A DNA stretch of 64,000 bases from Tubiluchus corallicola (taxonomy: Eukaryota; Priapulida; Priapulimorpha; Priapulimorphida; Tubiluchidae), in assembly GCA_030141605.1 (NCBI GenBank), contig JAQGDQ010000060.1, forward strand, positions 310,001 to 374,000, in the 5' to 3' direction. Positions 37,197 to 49,110 of this stretch are shown in pieces. The notes below the pieces were generated by a model. It ran no database searches. It was not told the origin of the DNA and was given only the letters and a program-made list of their open reading frames with translations. The position numbers and the translations under genes were made by a program. The first letter of the stretch is position 1, and each line of letters starts with the position of its first letter.

Positions 37197-37903
37197 AATC
37201 AACCATTCCCAGTTCAATTAGAAAGCTCACCCGACGATTAACACGACGCACACACGGGAGCCACACATCGAATACCAATGCAAAACGTCGCATACATCAA
37301 AGCGAGCGACGACGTAGCAGCACGTCACCACATCTGCACGTGGAGAAGATCCGCACAAGCTCCATGCCAGAATTATGGAGGAATGAGGATGAACTTTCCA
37401 CCAGTCAGCTTCCTGCAAACAAAAACTATTCTTCAGCAAAAAATACCTTTGACACGCAAACAAGCGAGGAGCTTCAACAGTCAACAAATAGAAGCCCAGA
37501 GGTAGGAAATGGCAGCACATATAATGAAAATGTTAAACAATATGTAAAAGAGTCTGAGCATGAAACAGGGCAATGTCCAAAAGTTGCTCCTCTTGCTGCC
37601 AGAACACAGGAAATGCATGTAGCATCAAAGCAGGATTCTCCTTCAAAATATGCTTCTCCTCTTCATAGTGAAAAACTCGACACCAAACAAATTACTCCTC
37701 TTACCAAAGAACAAGCTGGCAAACAATCAAAATCTTCTGTGCAAGTTTCACCAATCCATCGCCAGATGGCGCACATCACCACGATGGATGCTCAACTTTT
37801 GAATGTTCGCGTTCTCCCGCTTACAAAATCAGACATCAAGCAAAATTCCAGAGAAGATATCAGCTGTGGCAAGCACGAGCAAGCGGCAAACAAAATTAGT
37901 TAG
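37197..37903 (+). CDS. GPCR exon 4, long C-terminal tail
   Basis: Begins after TTTTTCAAATTTTCAG with two bases that complete a phase-1 codon, so it fits exon 3 and also exon 2 directly. It opens with IPSSIRKLTRRLTRR and RRSSTS-type clusters and continues as a hydrophilic tail rich in S, T, K, Q and E to the stop at 37901-37903. No membrane segment or folded domain is seen; basic-serine clusters could be kinase or arrestin targets, which is inference. It would give a cytoplasmic tail of more than 300 residues with exons 2 and 3. An AATAAA lies at 37956-37961. The link to the receptor rests on phase, orientation and composition across a 9.9-kb gap; it could instead be the last exon of another gene. 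Confidence 0.55.
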
Positions 37904-37955
37904 CGATAAGATCTGTCACGTCTTGTCTTCTAAATCAAGGCTAATTGGTGCTTTA

Positions 37956-37961
37956 AATAAA
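37956..37961 (+). terminator. AATAAA poly(A) signal after exon 4
   Basis: Canonical hexamer 53 nt after the stop codon of the last receptor exon. A second AATAAA lies near 38139. It supports exon 4 as a genuine 3' terminal exon. Confidence 0.55.
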
Positions 37962-38227
37962 ACAAAAATGGAATAGAGTAAAGTGAAAGGAGATTTAAAA
38001 CGAATTACGCTACTTACTTGGAGCTTTAAATGCAGGTTATAGGCAACAAGAAGAGACCAGGATATTAATTAAGGCAAAACTCAGCTGCAAAAGCATAAAT
38101 AAATGGCTGGTTGTTGTAATCGTAAAATTATTTTGTGAATAAAAATGTCTGTTATTAAAATACTGTTAATCAGCGATGTAGTTTACTTCTAAAGAATTGT
38201 TATTGCATATACTATTCAATATATGTA

Positions 38228-38515
38228 TAGGTCGTCTCAAAAGTCACTATACACTTTGATTTTTATTTTTCGCCCACTCAGCAACCTCTTTCATGAATCA
38301 AGAGGGGTCTTTGGCAATTATTTTTACTTTTTTTTGACTGGAACATTATTGCTGCAGCAAAGACTGTAACATTAGAAATGACATGCAAAATCAGCCTAGG
38401 AAAAACATGAGGTTCTTTGATCAGCAAATGATGTTCAGAGCACCATGTTGATGGCACTATTCTCTCATGAAACCAGTAAACCAGGAGACAATGATGAAGG
38501 GTTGGCATTTAATGT
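38228..38515 (+). mobile_element. Truncated mariner-like MITE, copy 1
   Basis: Starts TAGGTCGTCTCAAAAGTCAC and matches the minus strand of 45793-45500 over the blocks CACTTTGATTT, TTTTTGACTGGAAC and ACATGCAAAATCAGCCT. The right half is missing: after about 38515 the sequence passes into the 60-bp satellite. Confidence 0.65.
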
Positions 38516-38539
38516 GAACAGCAACTACCAACACCAACA

Positions 38540-39860
38540 AAACAATCTCCTTTATCCAACAATGTCGTTTGTGTAAATGAATGTGAGACAATAGTGATAA
38601 AACAATCTCCTTTATCAAAACAATGTCGTTTGTGTAAATGAATGCGAGACAATAGTGATAAAACAACCTCCATTATTCAACAATGTCGTTTGTGTAAATG
38701 AATGTGAGACAATAGTGATAAAACAATCTCCATTATCCAACAATGTCGTTTGTGTAAATGAATGTGAGACAATAGTGATAAAACAATCTCCATTATCCAA
38801 CAATGTAGTTTGTGTAAATGAATGCGAGACAATAGTGATAAAACAATCTCCTTTATCCAACAATGTCATTAATGTCGTTTGTGTAAATGAATGCGAGACA
38901 ATAGTGATAAAACAATCTCCATTATCCAACAATGTCGTTTGTGTAAATGAATGCGAAACAATAGTGATAGAACAATCTCCTTTATCCAACAATGTCATTT
39001 GTGTAAATGAATGCGAGACAATAGTTATAAAACAATCTCCATTATCCAACAATGTCGTTTGTGTAAATGAATGCGAGACAATAGTGATAAAACAATCTCC
39101 TTTATCCAACAATGTCATTTGTGTAAATGAATGCGAGACAATAGTTATAAAACAATCTCCATTATTCAACAATGTCGTTTGTGTAAATGAATGCGAGACA
39201 ATAGTGATAAAACAATCTCCATTATCCAACAATGTCGTTTGTGTAAATGAATGCGAGACAATAGTGATAAAACAATCTCCATTATTCAACAATGTCATTT
39301 GTGTAAATGAATGTGAGACAATAGTGATAAAACAATCTCCATTATTCAACAATGTCATTTGTGTAAATGAATGCGAGATAATAGTGATAAAACAATCTCC
39401 ATCATTCAACAATGTCATTTGCATAAATGAATGCGAGACAATAGTGATAAAACAATCTCCATTATCCAACAATGTCGTTTGTGTAAATGAATGCGAGATA
39501 ATAGTGATAAAACAATCTCCATTATCCAACAATGTCATTTGTGTAAATGAATGTGAGACAATAGTGATAAAACAATCTCCATCATTCAACAATGTCATTT
39601 GCATAAATGAATGCGAGACAATAGTGATAAAACAATCTCCATTATCCAACAATGTCGTTTGTGTAAATGAATGCGAGACAATAGTGATAAAACAATCTCC
39701 ATTATCCAACAATGTCATTTGTGTAAATGAATGTGAGACAATAGTGATAAAACAATCTCCATTATCCAACGTCATTTGTGTTAATGAATGCGAGACAATA
39801 GTAATAAAACAATCTCCATTATCCAACAATGTCATTTGTGTAAATGAATGCACGACAATA
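38540..39860. repeat. 60-bp minisatellite, about 22 copies
   Basis: Units contain CAATGTCGTTTGTGTAAATG, then CGAGACAATAGTGATAAAAC and AATCTCCATTATCCAA. One unit has a 12-bp insertion near 38868, another a short deletion near 39769. Since 60 is divisible by three, a frame of over 400 codons stays open on both strands. The doubly open frame and stop-free drift are what an array does, so I do not call a gene. Confidence 0.95.
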
Positions 39861-40244
39861 GATGATAATTTCTCTAACTTTTGGTACTAATGTCATTGGC
39901 ACGACACGATGTGAACGAGGTCAAAGTTCAGAGTTTGTTTCCGGTGCAAGGTCAAAATTCTAACTCACCTGAAACTTTGCTCACCCAACAAAAAACCAGG
40001 TTGAGTCAAAGGATCAGGCTGGCCAGAATAATGAAAGAACTTGTAATATTTCACTCATAGATGGCTCTGTTGTTTGAATACTCTCTTGCTGACAGAGCTG
40101 GTTGTTATTTTGGACACATCTGAAAAGCTCATATAAGATTTTCTAAACAAAAAATCCTTCTGTACAATGTACAGTGTTGAGATCCTTATCAGCTACATTA
40201 ATACTTGCTTTTTTATTATTTATGGATAATTGTAGGTTGGCTGG
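39861..40244. other. No recognisable feature
   Basis: Flank between the 60-bp array and a LINE remnant. No gene, array or transposon end seen. Confidence 0.4.
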
Positions 40245-40605
40245 TAACCAAAAATTACAACAAACTACAATAATTTATAATACCCAAAGTAGCTCCCGTA
40301 CATAATGCAGCATATCATACAGTACAATAATGTAAGTGTAAACATTAGTACTGAACTTTACGTACTTATGACAATAATAATTAATGGGAAGTACAAAATT
40401 ATAAAAAAAAACATTACAAGTTTTTATTACTCGACATGCAAAACTGTACAGACGCACAACATTGAGTCGAACTTGTGGCTTTGAAAGCCTTAAATTATGT
40501 CCACGAAGTCTTGTATCATTAGACAACACAAAAAGACGTCTGTAGTCATAATAAGGCCATGGTATAAGCAACTGGTTGGAGAAATCTAACGACACTGGTT
40601 CAAAA
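40245..40605 (-). mobile_element. Non-LTR retrotransposon 3' end, minus strand
   Basis: The minus-strand frame includes LFVLSNDTRLRGHNLRLSKP followed by VRLNVVRLYSFACRVI. The series R(L/T)RGH-LKL-KPR-RLN-R--F--RVI is the usual ending of CR1/L2-type reverse transcriptases. The upstream RT is missing, so this is a dead 5'-truncated copy. Confidence 0.65.
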
Positions 40606-41530
40606 CCCGTCCGCGTTCAACAGAATAATACGGAAAAACACAAAATAAATTAAAAAAGACGTGATGCTCTTAGTTGCTAAATAGTTGCATTAAAATATTT
40701 TTACTAGTCAAATCATGAATTATGCAGTAAAATCATCCTTTGCTCATCCTTATTAACAGAGATTGATCCATTGACGAATGTTTTGGGAACATTACATATT
40801 CACTGACAGTCAACTAAACAAAAAAGAAAAAGAAACAGAAAAAGCAACGGAAATTTAATATAATGACTTACTCATACAGATTTAAAGCAAAATGTTGCAC
40901 TTTACACAGTTTTGAACAGTGTGCAATAATTTTAATGACTTAGCCAAACAAGGCACAAACGTAAGAAATTCACAAACTTGTCTCGTTATACGGCAAAAGA
41001 AAAGCCTATATTTAGGCAAATTTGTTTTGCATTTTTCATTTCCGAGATGCAAATCTTCTCTTACTTGCACAAACAAGAAGCGAGTAATCTAGCTAAGTAG
41101 AAAGATTGCTCACAGCGGGAGAAAAAACCGATCCCAACGTCTGTATAAAGCACGCTGCTGGACTTTTATAAGACGACATTTTGAAGGTACAGAACAAACA
41201 CCACTTGCACTATGGCAGGAATGTCAGTTAATCTGTAAAAAAAAATAGAAATACTGTACAGCAGCAGTATATGCTGTATTAGATTAGATTGGCAAATTAT
41301 TTTTCTCCATAAATTTACATTTAACAATAAAATATACAAATGGACATGAGAGAAAGGGTGGCAAAAAACCAAAGGCTAGCGAGACAAAAACATCATCACG
41401 CATAATGGTAGCAATTATTATGATCTCCATTTTAAAAATATCAATTAAAAAAACAATAAACTTACTTATTAAATTTCGAAAAGAAACTTGGACTGGCAGA
41501 AAAATGTGAAAAAAGGCCAGTATCAACACT
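40606..41530. other. No recognisable feature
   Basis: AT-rich DNA without an exon-like frame or array. Confidence 0.4.
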
Positions 41531-41590
41531 GTATTTGAACCCGCGAACTTTGGGTTACAAGCTTCACGTTTTGACCACTTATAATCCGAT
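41531..41590 (-). repeat. tRNA-derived SINE head
   Basis: On the minus strand: ATAAGTGGTCAAAACGTGAAG (A-box region), then TTGTAACCCAAAGTTCGCGGG and GGTTCAAATAC (B-box). Spacing and order match tRNA-derived SINEs (usual form AACCCGAAGGTCGCGGGTTC). It is not a functional tRNA because the acceptor stem does not close. Confidence 0.6.
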
Positions 41591-41939
41591 AGAGATCTTA
41601 TTTCTTCTCTTTAGCTCATGAAAACCTCTCAAAGTTCCAAGGATCAGTTAAATCACGCTAGAATATTTCATCATTAATTATATTAATCTTACGCATTATA
41701 CCAAGCTTAGAACAGTCGACAAATAACTAACTAAACATTAAAAATTTACAATTAATCAAAGGTGGATAGTTCAAATCAGATCAAAGCTTTATTATGCATC
41801 TTTTATTTCTCTCAACAAAAGTTTGAATTTCAAAATTTCATAATTTTGGGTCCTTCTGACGTAGTGACAATAATACTGATGATGATGAAGTGATTATAAA
41901 TATATATATATATATATACAGTGTTGCTAATGTATAGTA

Positions 41940-42500
41940 TAGTATTAAAGGATAGAAAAAGTCACTTAGCACTTTGGGTTTACTTAAACTTACAAAAATA
42001 CAACAAAGAAATTTTCAAAAACTGTTTATAAAGTATAAAGTCAATTTTTATGTTTCTGCTTTATTGAAATTTTCAGACGTGGTACAACCGCCGTTCACTT
42101 GGAAATCATGACGTAACTGGTGGACTTTGTTACCTTTTGTAAGCGCATGGTGGCTTTCTGGGTGGCCTTTGTTACTTTTTGTAAGCACATGGCGGCTTTC
42201 TGTGAGCGCACTGCTTAAACTATATCAAGCCTCTGCGGCTTACTTAACGTTTATGGAAAAATATCACAAAATTAGCACAAACTACTTTTTTTGCAAAAAC
42301 TTATTATATTTTTGAAACAAATAGACGGTGCTTTTGTTCAGTCAACAGATGTCATTGGTGGGCAGGAGCATTCAAAATGGGAACACCCAAGTGTGAGATG
42401 ATCGCGACTTTAAAGTGATTCTACTAGTTACATGAAGCACTTATCACACTTTTATTACGACATCTTTTTAACATTTTATCCGAAATTGAAATAACCCACA
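41940..42500 (+). repeat. Dispersed repeat family C, copy 1
   Basis: Matches 49065-49560 over ordered blocks: GTCACTTAGCA-GTTGGGTTTA, GCCGCCGTTCACTTGGAAAT / GCCATTCACTTGAAAAT, AACTGGTGGACTT, GACGTCATTGGTGG-type, GTTCAAAATGGGA, CCCAAGTGTGA and TATCACACTTTTATTAC. Blocks GTTACTTTTTGTAAGC are repeated inside this copy. No coding capacity; no clear termini. Confidence 0.7.
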
Positions 42501-42879
42501 TATAACATTAACTGCCACATGCCAGGGAATACAACTCATTTAACACAACTTATGATATAATTTAATACACTGCACGATCGTTATGTTTTCAAAGACTGTT
42601 AGATGGGCACAGACTCCTTTTCAGTGCTGCCTCGTTCATGGGCTATCGTGTTACCGACACCCAATCTAAAAACAACATTCATCCATCTCTGTGATAAATT
42701 AAAAACATGAATTTTTAATAACGCCAATGTTTGCACAGGCTTGCCAAATATGGACAGAATTTAACTGGCTTGCCTAATGTCAACATCAATTTATTTCAAC
42801 AATGCTTTTACTGCGCCACGATTTAGGGGTGGTACGATTTGATGGGCTTCATATTTCAGTCCTGAAAGAGAACCAGTCT

Positions 42880-43195
42880 ATAAATAAACAAATCAATTAG
42901 TTTAATCACTCGAACTACTAGCAACCAACCTACTCACTTGCTGACCAACCAACAAATTAATTAGTTTAATCACCCTAACAGCTAAGCAGCTTGCTAGAAC
43001 CAACCTACTCACTCGGTGACCAACCAACAAATTAATTAGATTAATCATTCTAACAGCTAAGCAGCTTGCTAGCAACCAACCTATTCACTCGTTGACCAAC
43101 CAACAAATTAATTAGATTAATCATTCTAACAGCTAAGCAGCTTGCTAGCAACCAACCTATTCACTCGTTGATCAACCAACAAATTAATTACGTTG
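42880..43195. repeat. 76-bp tandem repeat, about 4 copies
   Basis: Units contain ACCAACCAACAAATTAATTA, TTTAATCA-CTAACAGCTAAG and CAGCTTGCTAGCAACCAACC. The anchor GACCAACC lies at 42943, 43018 and 43094, and GATCAACC at 43170. Confidence 0.9.
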
Positions 43196-43559
43196 CGGTG
43201 GCTAACTGGGCGCTTAGATGGAAATTTTAACACTGCCACGCCTGGTTAGTAAATGGATAGTTGATTGCAAAGAAAGCTGTTTCTGAAAATTTTATATACC
43301 ACAATGCCTTACAGTCCAAGACCCTATGACGAAATAACCTCTTAAATCAGGAACATGATTTTCGGCCATCGCATGATATCATAGGTATGACACTTCATCA
43401 CTGCCTCTTGGACCATTATGCGATTTACTTCATTAAGAGAGGGTGCACACTAGAAACTTATTCAAAACATAATTTCATGGCAGCTTAATAATTTTACTTT
43501 AATAAACTTCAGTCAGTATTTAAGTCATTTGATGAGCACACTAGTGTTTAAAAATATCA

Positions 43560-43640
43560 TATGTGGAGTAATAATAATAATAATATTGGTCTTTTATTTA
43601 AGATTAATGTCTATAGTCACAGACATTTTACAAGAGAAAC
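43560..43640 (-). mobile_element. LINE 3' end with (ATT)n tail
   Basis: On the minus strand: GTCTGTGACTATAGACATT, AATAAAAGACCAATATTATT and a run of ATT. An (ATT)n tail after an AATAAAAGACC end is typical of CR1/L2-like LINE 3' termini. Upstream sequence could not be assigned. Confidence 0.35.
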
Positions 43641-44050
43641 ATCAAATACGCCCTGCTAAGACTAAAAAATAATGTCGATAAAACAACTATTAAGACAGCC
43701 AGGCTATTGCTTTGCGTTAGAACGAAGATTATTTGTTATTGACAGATTAAGAAAATCTTAAACTTTATGTTAAAAAGCAGCTAACAATGTGGTAAGATAA
43801 TGTCATGACTGAAATATCAAGAAATTAAAAAAAAATTAAATCAGTTTTTGAAAACATATCTATGAACAAAACACGGCATTGCTCCCTCGGTTTTCAGCTA
43901 TGGTCTAGAATATATACATTTCCTAACTTTTAGGTTTTTAGTTTTTCTCATACAAGGAAGAAGTTTAAACAAACGTTATGCAGTAGATTGGAATTTTGTA
44001 ATCATTTTATCACCTAATAATGTTTTAACGTAAGGTACTGGTTTCTTGAT

Positions 44051-44454
44051 GCCGCACTTTTCCGCACGCGGACCCAGGTGTTTTGAACTGCCGCACTTCT
44101 CCGCACGCGGACCCAGGTGTTTTGAACTGCCGCACTCCCCACACCCCAAACCCCACCCCCACCGGACCCAGGTGTTTTGAACTGCCGCACTTCTCCGCAC
44201 ACGGTCCCAGGTGTTTTGAACTGCCGCACTTCTCCGCACGGGACCCAGGTGTTTTGAACTGCCGCACTTCTCCGCACGCGGACCCAGGTGTTTTGAACTG
44301 CCGCACTTCTCCGCACACGGTCCCAGGTGTTTTGAACTGCCGCACTTCTCCGCACACGGTCCCAGGTGTTTTGAACTGCCGCACTTCTCCGCACACGGTC
44401 CCAGGTGTTTTGAACTGCCGCACTTCTCCGCACACGGTCCCAGGTGTTTTGAAC
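44051..44454. repeat. 39-bp GC-rich minisatellite, about 10 copies
   Basis: Units contain CCAGGTGTTTTGAACTGCC then GCACTTCTCCGCACRCGG. One unit (about 44127-44168) has a C-rich expansion. The GC content is far above the surroundings. Period 39 keeps frames open on both strands, so none is called. Confidence 0.95.
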
Positions 44455-45232
44455 TAACCTGTAGTTTTCACCTGTGGCACAGTTCCACACCTGACTAATG
44501 TAGAAGTCACTTTAATACCAACAAACAGAACCTTACCATGCCATAAACTATTTTCAAATCCAAATTCATTTTATTTCACCAGCAAACAAGTAAACTACGA
44601 TAATACAACTTATACATTGTACAACTTTTTTTTTGTATAATTGAAAAACGAACAAAAAATTTTTTGACTCCTTAAACATGCTATATTAAAATGTTGAAGT
44701 TTGCTGCATGGTTGCTTATTCAAAGAAACGTAGCAGTTAGAGGCAAAATTATAATAGAATAAAATTCACTTTTGCTCACTACTAACAATGTTCAAAACAA
44801 ATTTGCTACAATTGTAACAGACAACGTTAATAGTTATCGTTTAACCCTTTTCTCCAATAAAATACAGAACCGTTACTCCACGTCTAATGCAAAGACTGAC
44901 GGGGTGGCAGTTTGGGACTGACGAAGTAACAACGGCAACCGCAACGCATGACGAACACGGCCGCAATTATCTCTAATGCATAGCTGAATAGTGGGCACTC
45001 ATGCGTATCATAACACTAAGAGATTAGTAATTCATACACACCAGCAAGTGAATATAATGAGCTTTTAGGGTGAAACCCATAAACACTGCCAGAAGCAATT
45101 ACGTAATCGTGAATGGCGATAAAAGCCGAAACAATAACAAAGGTAATCACCGAGCCAACAATGGTACAGCAGGCATGGGGTAATTGAAAAAGAAGAAACA
45201 AAATGTGCGAACATGTCGATATTAATGCACAA
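44455..45232. other. No recognisable feature
   Basis: AT-rich DNA between the 39-bp satellite and a mariner-like element. No exon-like frame or array. Confidence 0.4.
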
Positions 45233-45234
45233 AT

Positions 45235-45793
45235 ACGGGGTGTCTCAAAAGTTGATACACGCCTTAGATTTTACATATTTTTATAACAAATAAAGCAAAA
45301 TGTTTGAAAAATGGTACAGATGAACAGAAACCTTTGGCAATCCTTTTAGTTAAATGAGACAAAAATCTGAAAAGAACTACTGCACTAGCAGGATTTGCTG
45401 TTTTCGCTGCCTTCTTCTGTACCACAAGACCTTAAGACGTCAATCCAATGACAAATCGATCGTCTGGCATTGAGAAAGTCTCCCATGGCCCTTGAGTAGT
45501 GCTGCACTTTGTTCAAAAACACAATACGGAACTGAGAGAATAGTGTGGTATGTGTGGCGCTGTGAATTTTTGCTGAAGTTCAATTGGTGATCGAAAAACA
45601 TCGTGCCAGGCTGATTTTGCATCTCATGTCTAACATTAATGTCATCGTCATAGCAACGGGGTTCCAGTCAAAAACAAATAAAAACAAATTGTCAAAGGCG
45701 CCTTTTGATTCCTGTAAAAACTTTCCGAGATTGGAGAAAAATCTAAAAAGAAAATTAGAAATCAAAGTGCGTTGTGACTTTTGAGACACCCTA
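45235..45793. mobile_element. Mariner-like MITE, complete copy 2
   Basis: Ends are GGGGTGTCTCAAAAGTTGAT and, on the minus strand, AGGGTGTCTCAAAAGTCAC. TA dinucleotides flank both ends, as expected for Tc1/mariner insertion. About 555 bp and no intact transposase frame. Copy 1 (38228) shares its right half in opposite orientation. Confidence 0.7.
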
Positions 45794-46064
45794 TACATAA
45801 AATAGCAGAAGCAACTGTGTTATTTACCGGCTATTGTGTACTCAATAAAAACTGAAAAAAAAACAAACGAAATACTGTAATGATTTCACTTATGCAGTTG
45901 GCATTTTGCACTCTGGTAAACAGCAGCATAGCTTCTACACTCAATGGTTATGACAGGACCGGAACAGAGTTCACTATAAAGATAATCTTTTACAGTGAAT
46001 GGCAAGCGTCTCAGCCATGTTCAGTATTCAACAAGAAAAATAGCTTAAGTATGTGTTGGTGACA

Positions 46065-46095
46065 AGTACATACCGTGACCACTCAGCTATTCATC
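46065..46095 (-). repeat. SINE-like dispersed motif with A-box
   Basis: Minus strand: GAATAGCTGAGTGGTCACGG followed by TATGTACTTG. Third copy of the motif described at 14731. Confidence 0.45.
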
Positions 46096-46420
46096 ATAAT
46101 TAGCATAAATCACAAACACGTAACTTTACAAAAAACAGACTATACATGTACAATTAACAGTGGAGAACAAATGTTTTTAAAAATGTAGAAATACAGTCTC
46201 TTCACACTGAACCAGAATTTCTCACACGTACAAGCTACACTTACAAACCTTTAATGCGAAAAACGGTTACCACTTTAGATTTGAAGGATAATATCTTCTG
46301 TTTTCACCTCACCTACAAAAAATGTAAAAATCTTAGTTCTCAGTTCATGCAAATGGCTTATGATCAGCAACCTATTAACACCTCATGTGGCAAATCCTAC
46401 TTATTCTGTATGGTGACAAT

Positions 46421-46821
46421 TACCGTATATACTCGCATATAAGCTGAATTTAGAACTATAAAATACAATACTGAAATCAGGGGGTCGACTTATATGCGCA
46501 TGAAACAAAATGAACACAAGGACAGACACTAATGCCAATTTTCCAGCCACACATTTTCATCGCTATCTGACTCTTTATTTGGTTGTGTGTCACCAGTGGT
46601 GTATTGGAGGGGGATCGTGGGGGATCGCCGCCCACCCACTTTTTTTTTAGAAAAAATTCACATTTCAATAAGGGATCAATTTTGTTGATTGGGTATGGAG
46701 TAAAATTAGACAAGTTGATGGTCGGCTTATATACGGGTTTTTGCAAAAACTGGCCATTTTAAAGCAGTTTTAGGGGGTCGGCTTATATGCGATGTAGGCT
46801 TATATGCGAGTATATACGGTA
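46421..46821. mobile_element. MITE with 24-bp perfect inverted ends
   Basis: The left end TACCGTATATACTCGCATAT plus AAGC is repeated exactly, inverted, at 46798-46821. TA at both outermost positions suits a TA target duplication. GTCG(A/G)CTTATATGCG subrepeats lie inside both ends. The interior contains CCAGTGGTGTATTGGAGGGG near 46593, possibly a fragment of another element. Confidence 0.8.
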
Positions 46822-47074
46822 ATATGAAATTTACAGGGGTGTAGTTACTAATAGACTAACTAGCTATATCCTAGGGTGTCAAATTTTGAGGCGTGTCAGA
46901 TATTAGGGACCCAGTGTTAAAATTTTTTATTTTCCTCGGAAAATGTATGCCCTTTTTACGTTCACATAAAATTATATATTTTATAAGACACCACAAGCAG
47001 ATATGCAGTATGCTTAGATATAAGTACTGAGCAAATACGTGTATTAACAATAAATATGTAGGTAATACATAGTA

Positions 47075-47543
47075 CAGTCAACTTCGGGTATAAAGTATTC
47101 GCTTATAACGGACCACCAACATTGGTCCCGATTTTTCGTAACGTTTCCTATGTGATATTTCCTATGTAGAAATCTTCGTATATAAGGTATTCGGATATAT
47201 GGGACGATATCTTCAGGTCCCGCGTAATAGAAACCCAGGTAAATTACCTCACACATAAGGGACACTATGATCAAAGCAAAATTGATCGATTTTTAACTTC
47301 AATTTTCCACAAACTCGGCCTTCGAACAGCTCAGTTTCCGCGGTCACATACATCTCGCATCACTGAAGGAGCTTCCTACATACTTAATATGTAGCAATAA
47401 TCCATAAAAATATGGGTAAAAGTACAGAAAAATACAGGTCTAGATACACCATTGGTCTGCTTCAACTTCAGCTATAAGGGACATCGGATATAAGGGATGG
47501 TTTTTTCCGTTCCGAAGGTGTCCCTTATATCCGAGGTTGATTG
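47075..47543. mobile_element. MITE with CAGTCAACTTCGG-type ends
   Basis: The left end CAGTCAACTTCGGGTATAA matches the minus-strand right end CAATCAACCTCGGATATAAG. TA flanks both ends. The 469-bp interior repeats TATAAGGGAC-type words on both arms. This end type is seen in pogo/Tc1-related MITEs. Confidence 0.65.
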
Positions 47544-48014
47544 TAGTTAAACTAATACACTGAAGGTAAGGGGTTTCATAATAACAAAGTAAGGCATGAT
47601 TGAATTATCAGCTTCGGGTGTCTTCAAGATTTCATGCTATGCTGGTAATATAATACGTAATGTAATTACCATAAAATGCACCTAGACAGTTTGCAAGTAA
47701 TATTACGTTATAATGAAGAAATTTTCCAAAGTAACTGGCAGTGTCAAAACTATTAAAAGTAAACTAACCATAAATTTATCATGCTAATACAAAATATGAC
47801 AGGTAGGCAGGTTTCAGATGAAATGACTACAACTGTTCAACAAAATTTTAAACTGGACGACTCCAATCGGAAACTTGGGTAAAAATGTGAATGAAGGTAA
47901 ATGAGAAGCTTAGAAACACTGTTTTTACAATGCAAGAGAAAAACTAAGATTTTATTTGAAGAAAGAAGATATAAAAGAAACAAGACACAAAACAGAAATC
48001 TTTGAAGGTTTTAA

Positions 48015-48425
48015 CAGTGGCGTAACTAACAGGGGAGGAAAGGGGAGCAACTACTGCCCCGAACACGTTTCAAAATTAGCGCCTTTTCAACAATGTAGTC
48101 ATTACTTTATTTTGACCAATCCGTTTCCCGTGTTTTTGAAATGAGCGTGCATTTACACAACTCATTTGTGAAGGTTGACTGATTGAACCAAGGATCAAAT
48201 TGCCCCGAATCTAATTACTATAATATATTCTTGTCACACGATTGTCTAATAGTAGGCCTTTGAAATACCAAATAACAATGATAGTTTCTTAAAAACAGTA
48301 TGTTCCCCACGTTTTGATTTCAAAGACAAAATTAAAATGCATAATCAATGCGTTAAAAATCCTTAGCTATGTGTCACAGTGGCTTTTCTATGTGCTTGCT
48401 CCCCCTGAACCTGACTACGCCCCTG
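48015..48425. mobile_element. MITE with CAGTGGCGTAAC-type ends
   Basis: Left end CAGTGGCGTAACTAACAGGGG; right end on the minus strand CAGGGGCGTAGTCAGGTTCAG. The 411-bp length is close to the 414 bp of the element at 3292. No clear target duplication and no frame. Confidence 0.55.
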
Positions 48426-48919
48426 AACTTTACACACATTACAGGTATCCTTACACATTCAGGATAAGCATAAAATTATAATTTATTCAGATGTAGGATA
48501 AGTTGTTAATGCATCGCTTTTACCTAAAACTTGATTCATCTGTCATAATAACCAATGAAAATATTATGACAAGTTGAACAATAAAAGCAGCCAGTGTTTG
48601 AACGGCCTCGTCCCTGCGCTGTCGTCATGGCGACGAGATGACGTGGGCAAACACATCCCGCACCGTGTTTAGTTTGGCATTTAATTTGCAGACACGATTC
48701 GATTGATATGTGGAAAAATATTTATCCTGCTTGAATCGCGCAACGAGCGCACGTTAGCAATGGAAATTAGAAACGCGACATTAACTCCAAGATTTTGCTC
48801 GCAGTTACACAATGTGGAATAAATCTGTCCTAAACTGCACAGGCTGATATCAAATAACTTGCAGACACGTAATGTTGCAATATCAACTTCAACTCCACTC
48901 AGGTGTCGTAATTACGTTA

Positions 48920-49110
48920 AAGAAAAGAATAAGCCACTTAGCATGTTAGGTTGATTTTATTGTTATCATTTAAACTGTTTGTGGTGTGCTAAAGGAAAAG
49001 ACAAGTCACTTAGCATGTTAGGTTGATTTTATTGTTATCATTTAAACTGTTTGTGGTGTGCTAAAAGAAAAGACAAGTCACTTAGCATGTTGGGTTTATT
49101 TTACTGTTAT
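48920..49110. repeat. 72-bp tandem repeat, about 2.7 copies
   Basis: Units contain CACTTAGCATGTTAGGTTGA and TATTGTTATCATTTAAACTG. The anchor CACTTAGCATGTT is at 48935, 49007 and 49079. The last unit is the left end of family C copy 2, so the array grew from the edge of that element. Confidence 0.9.
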
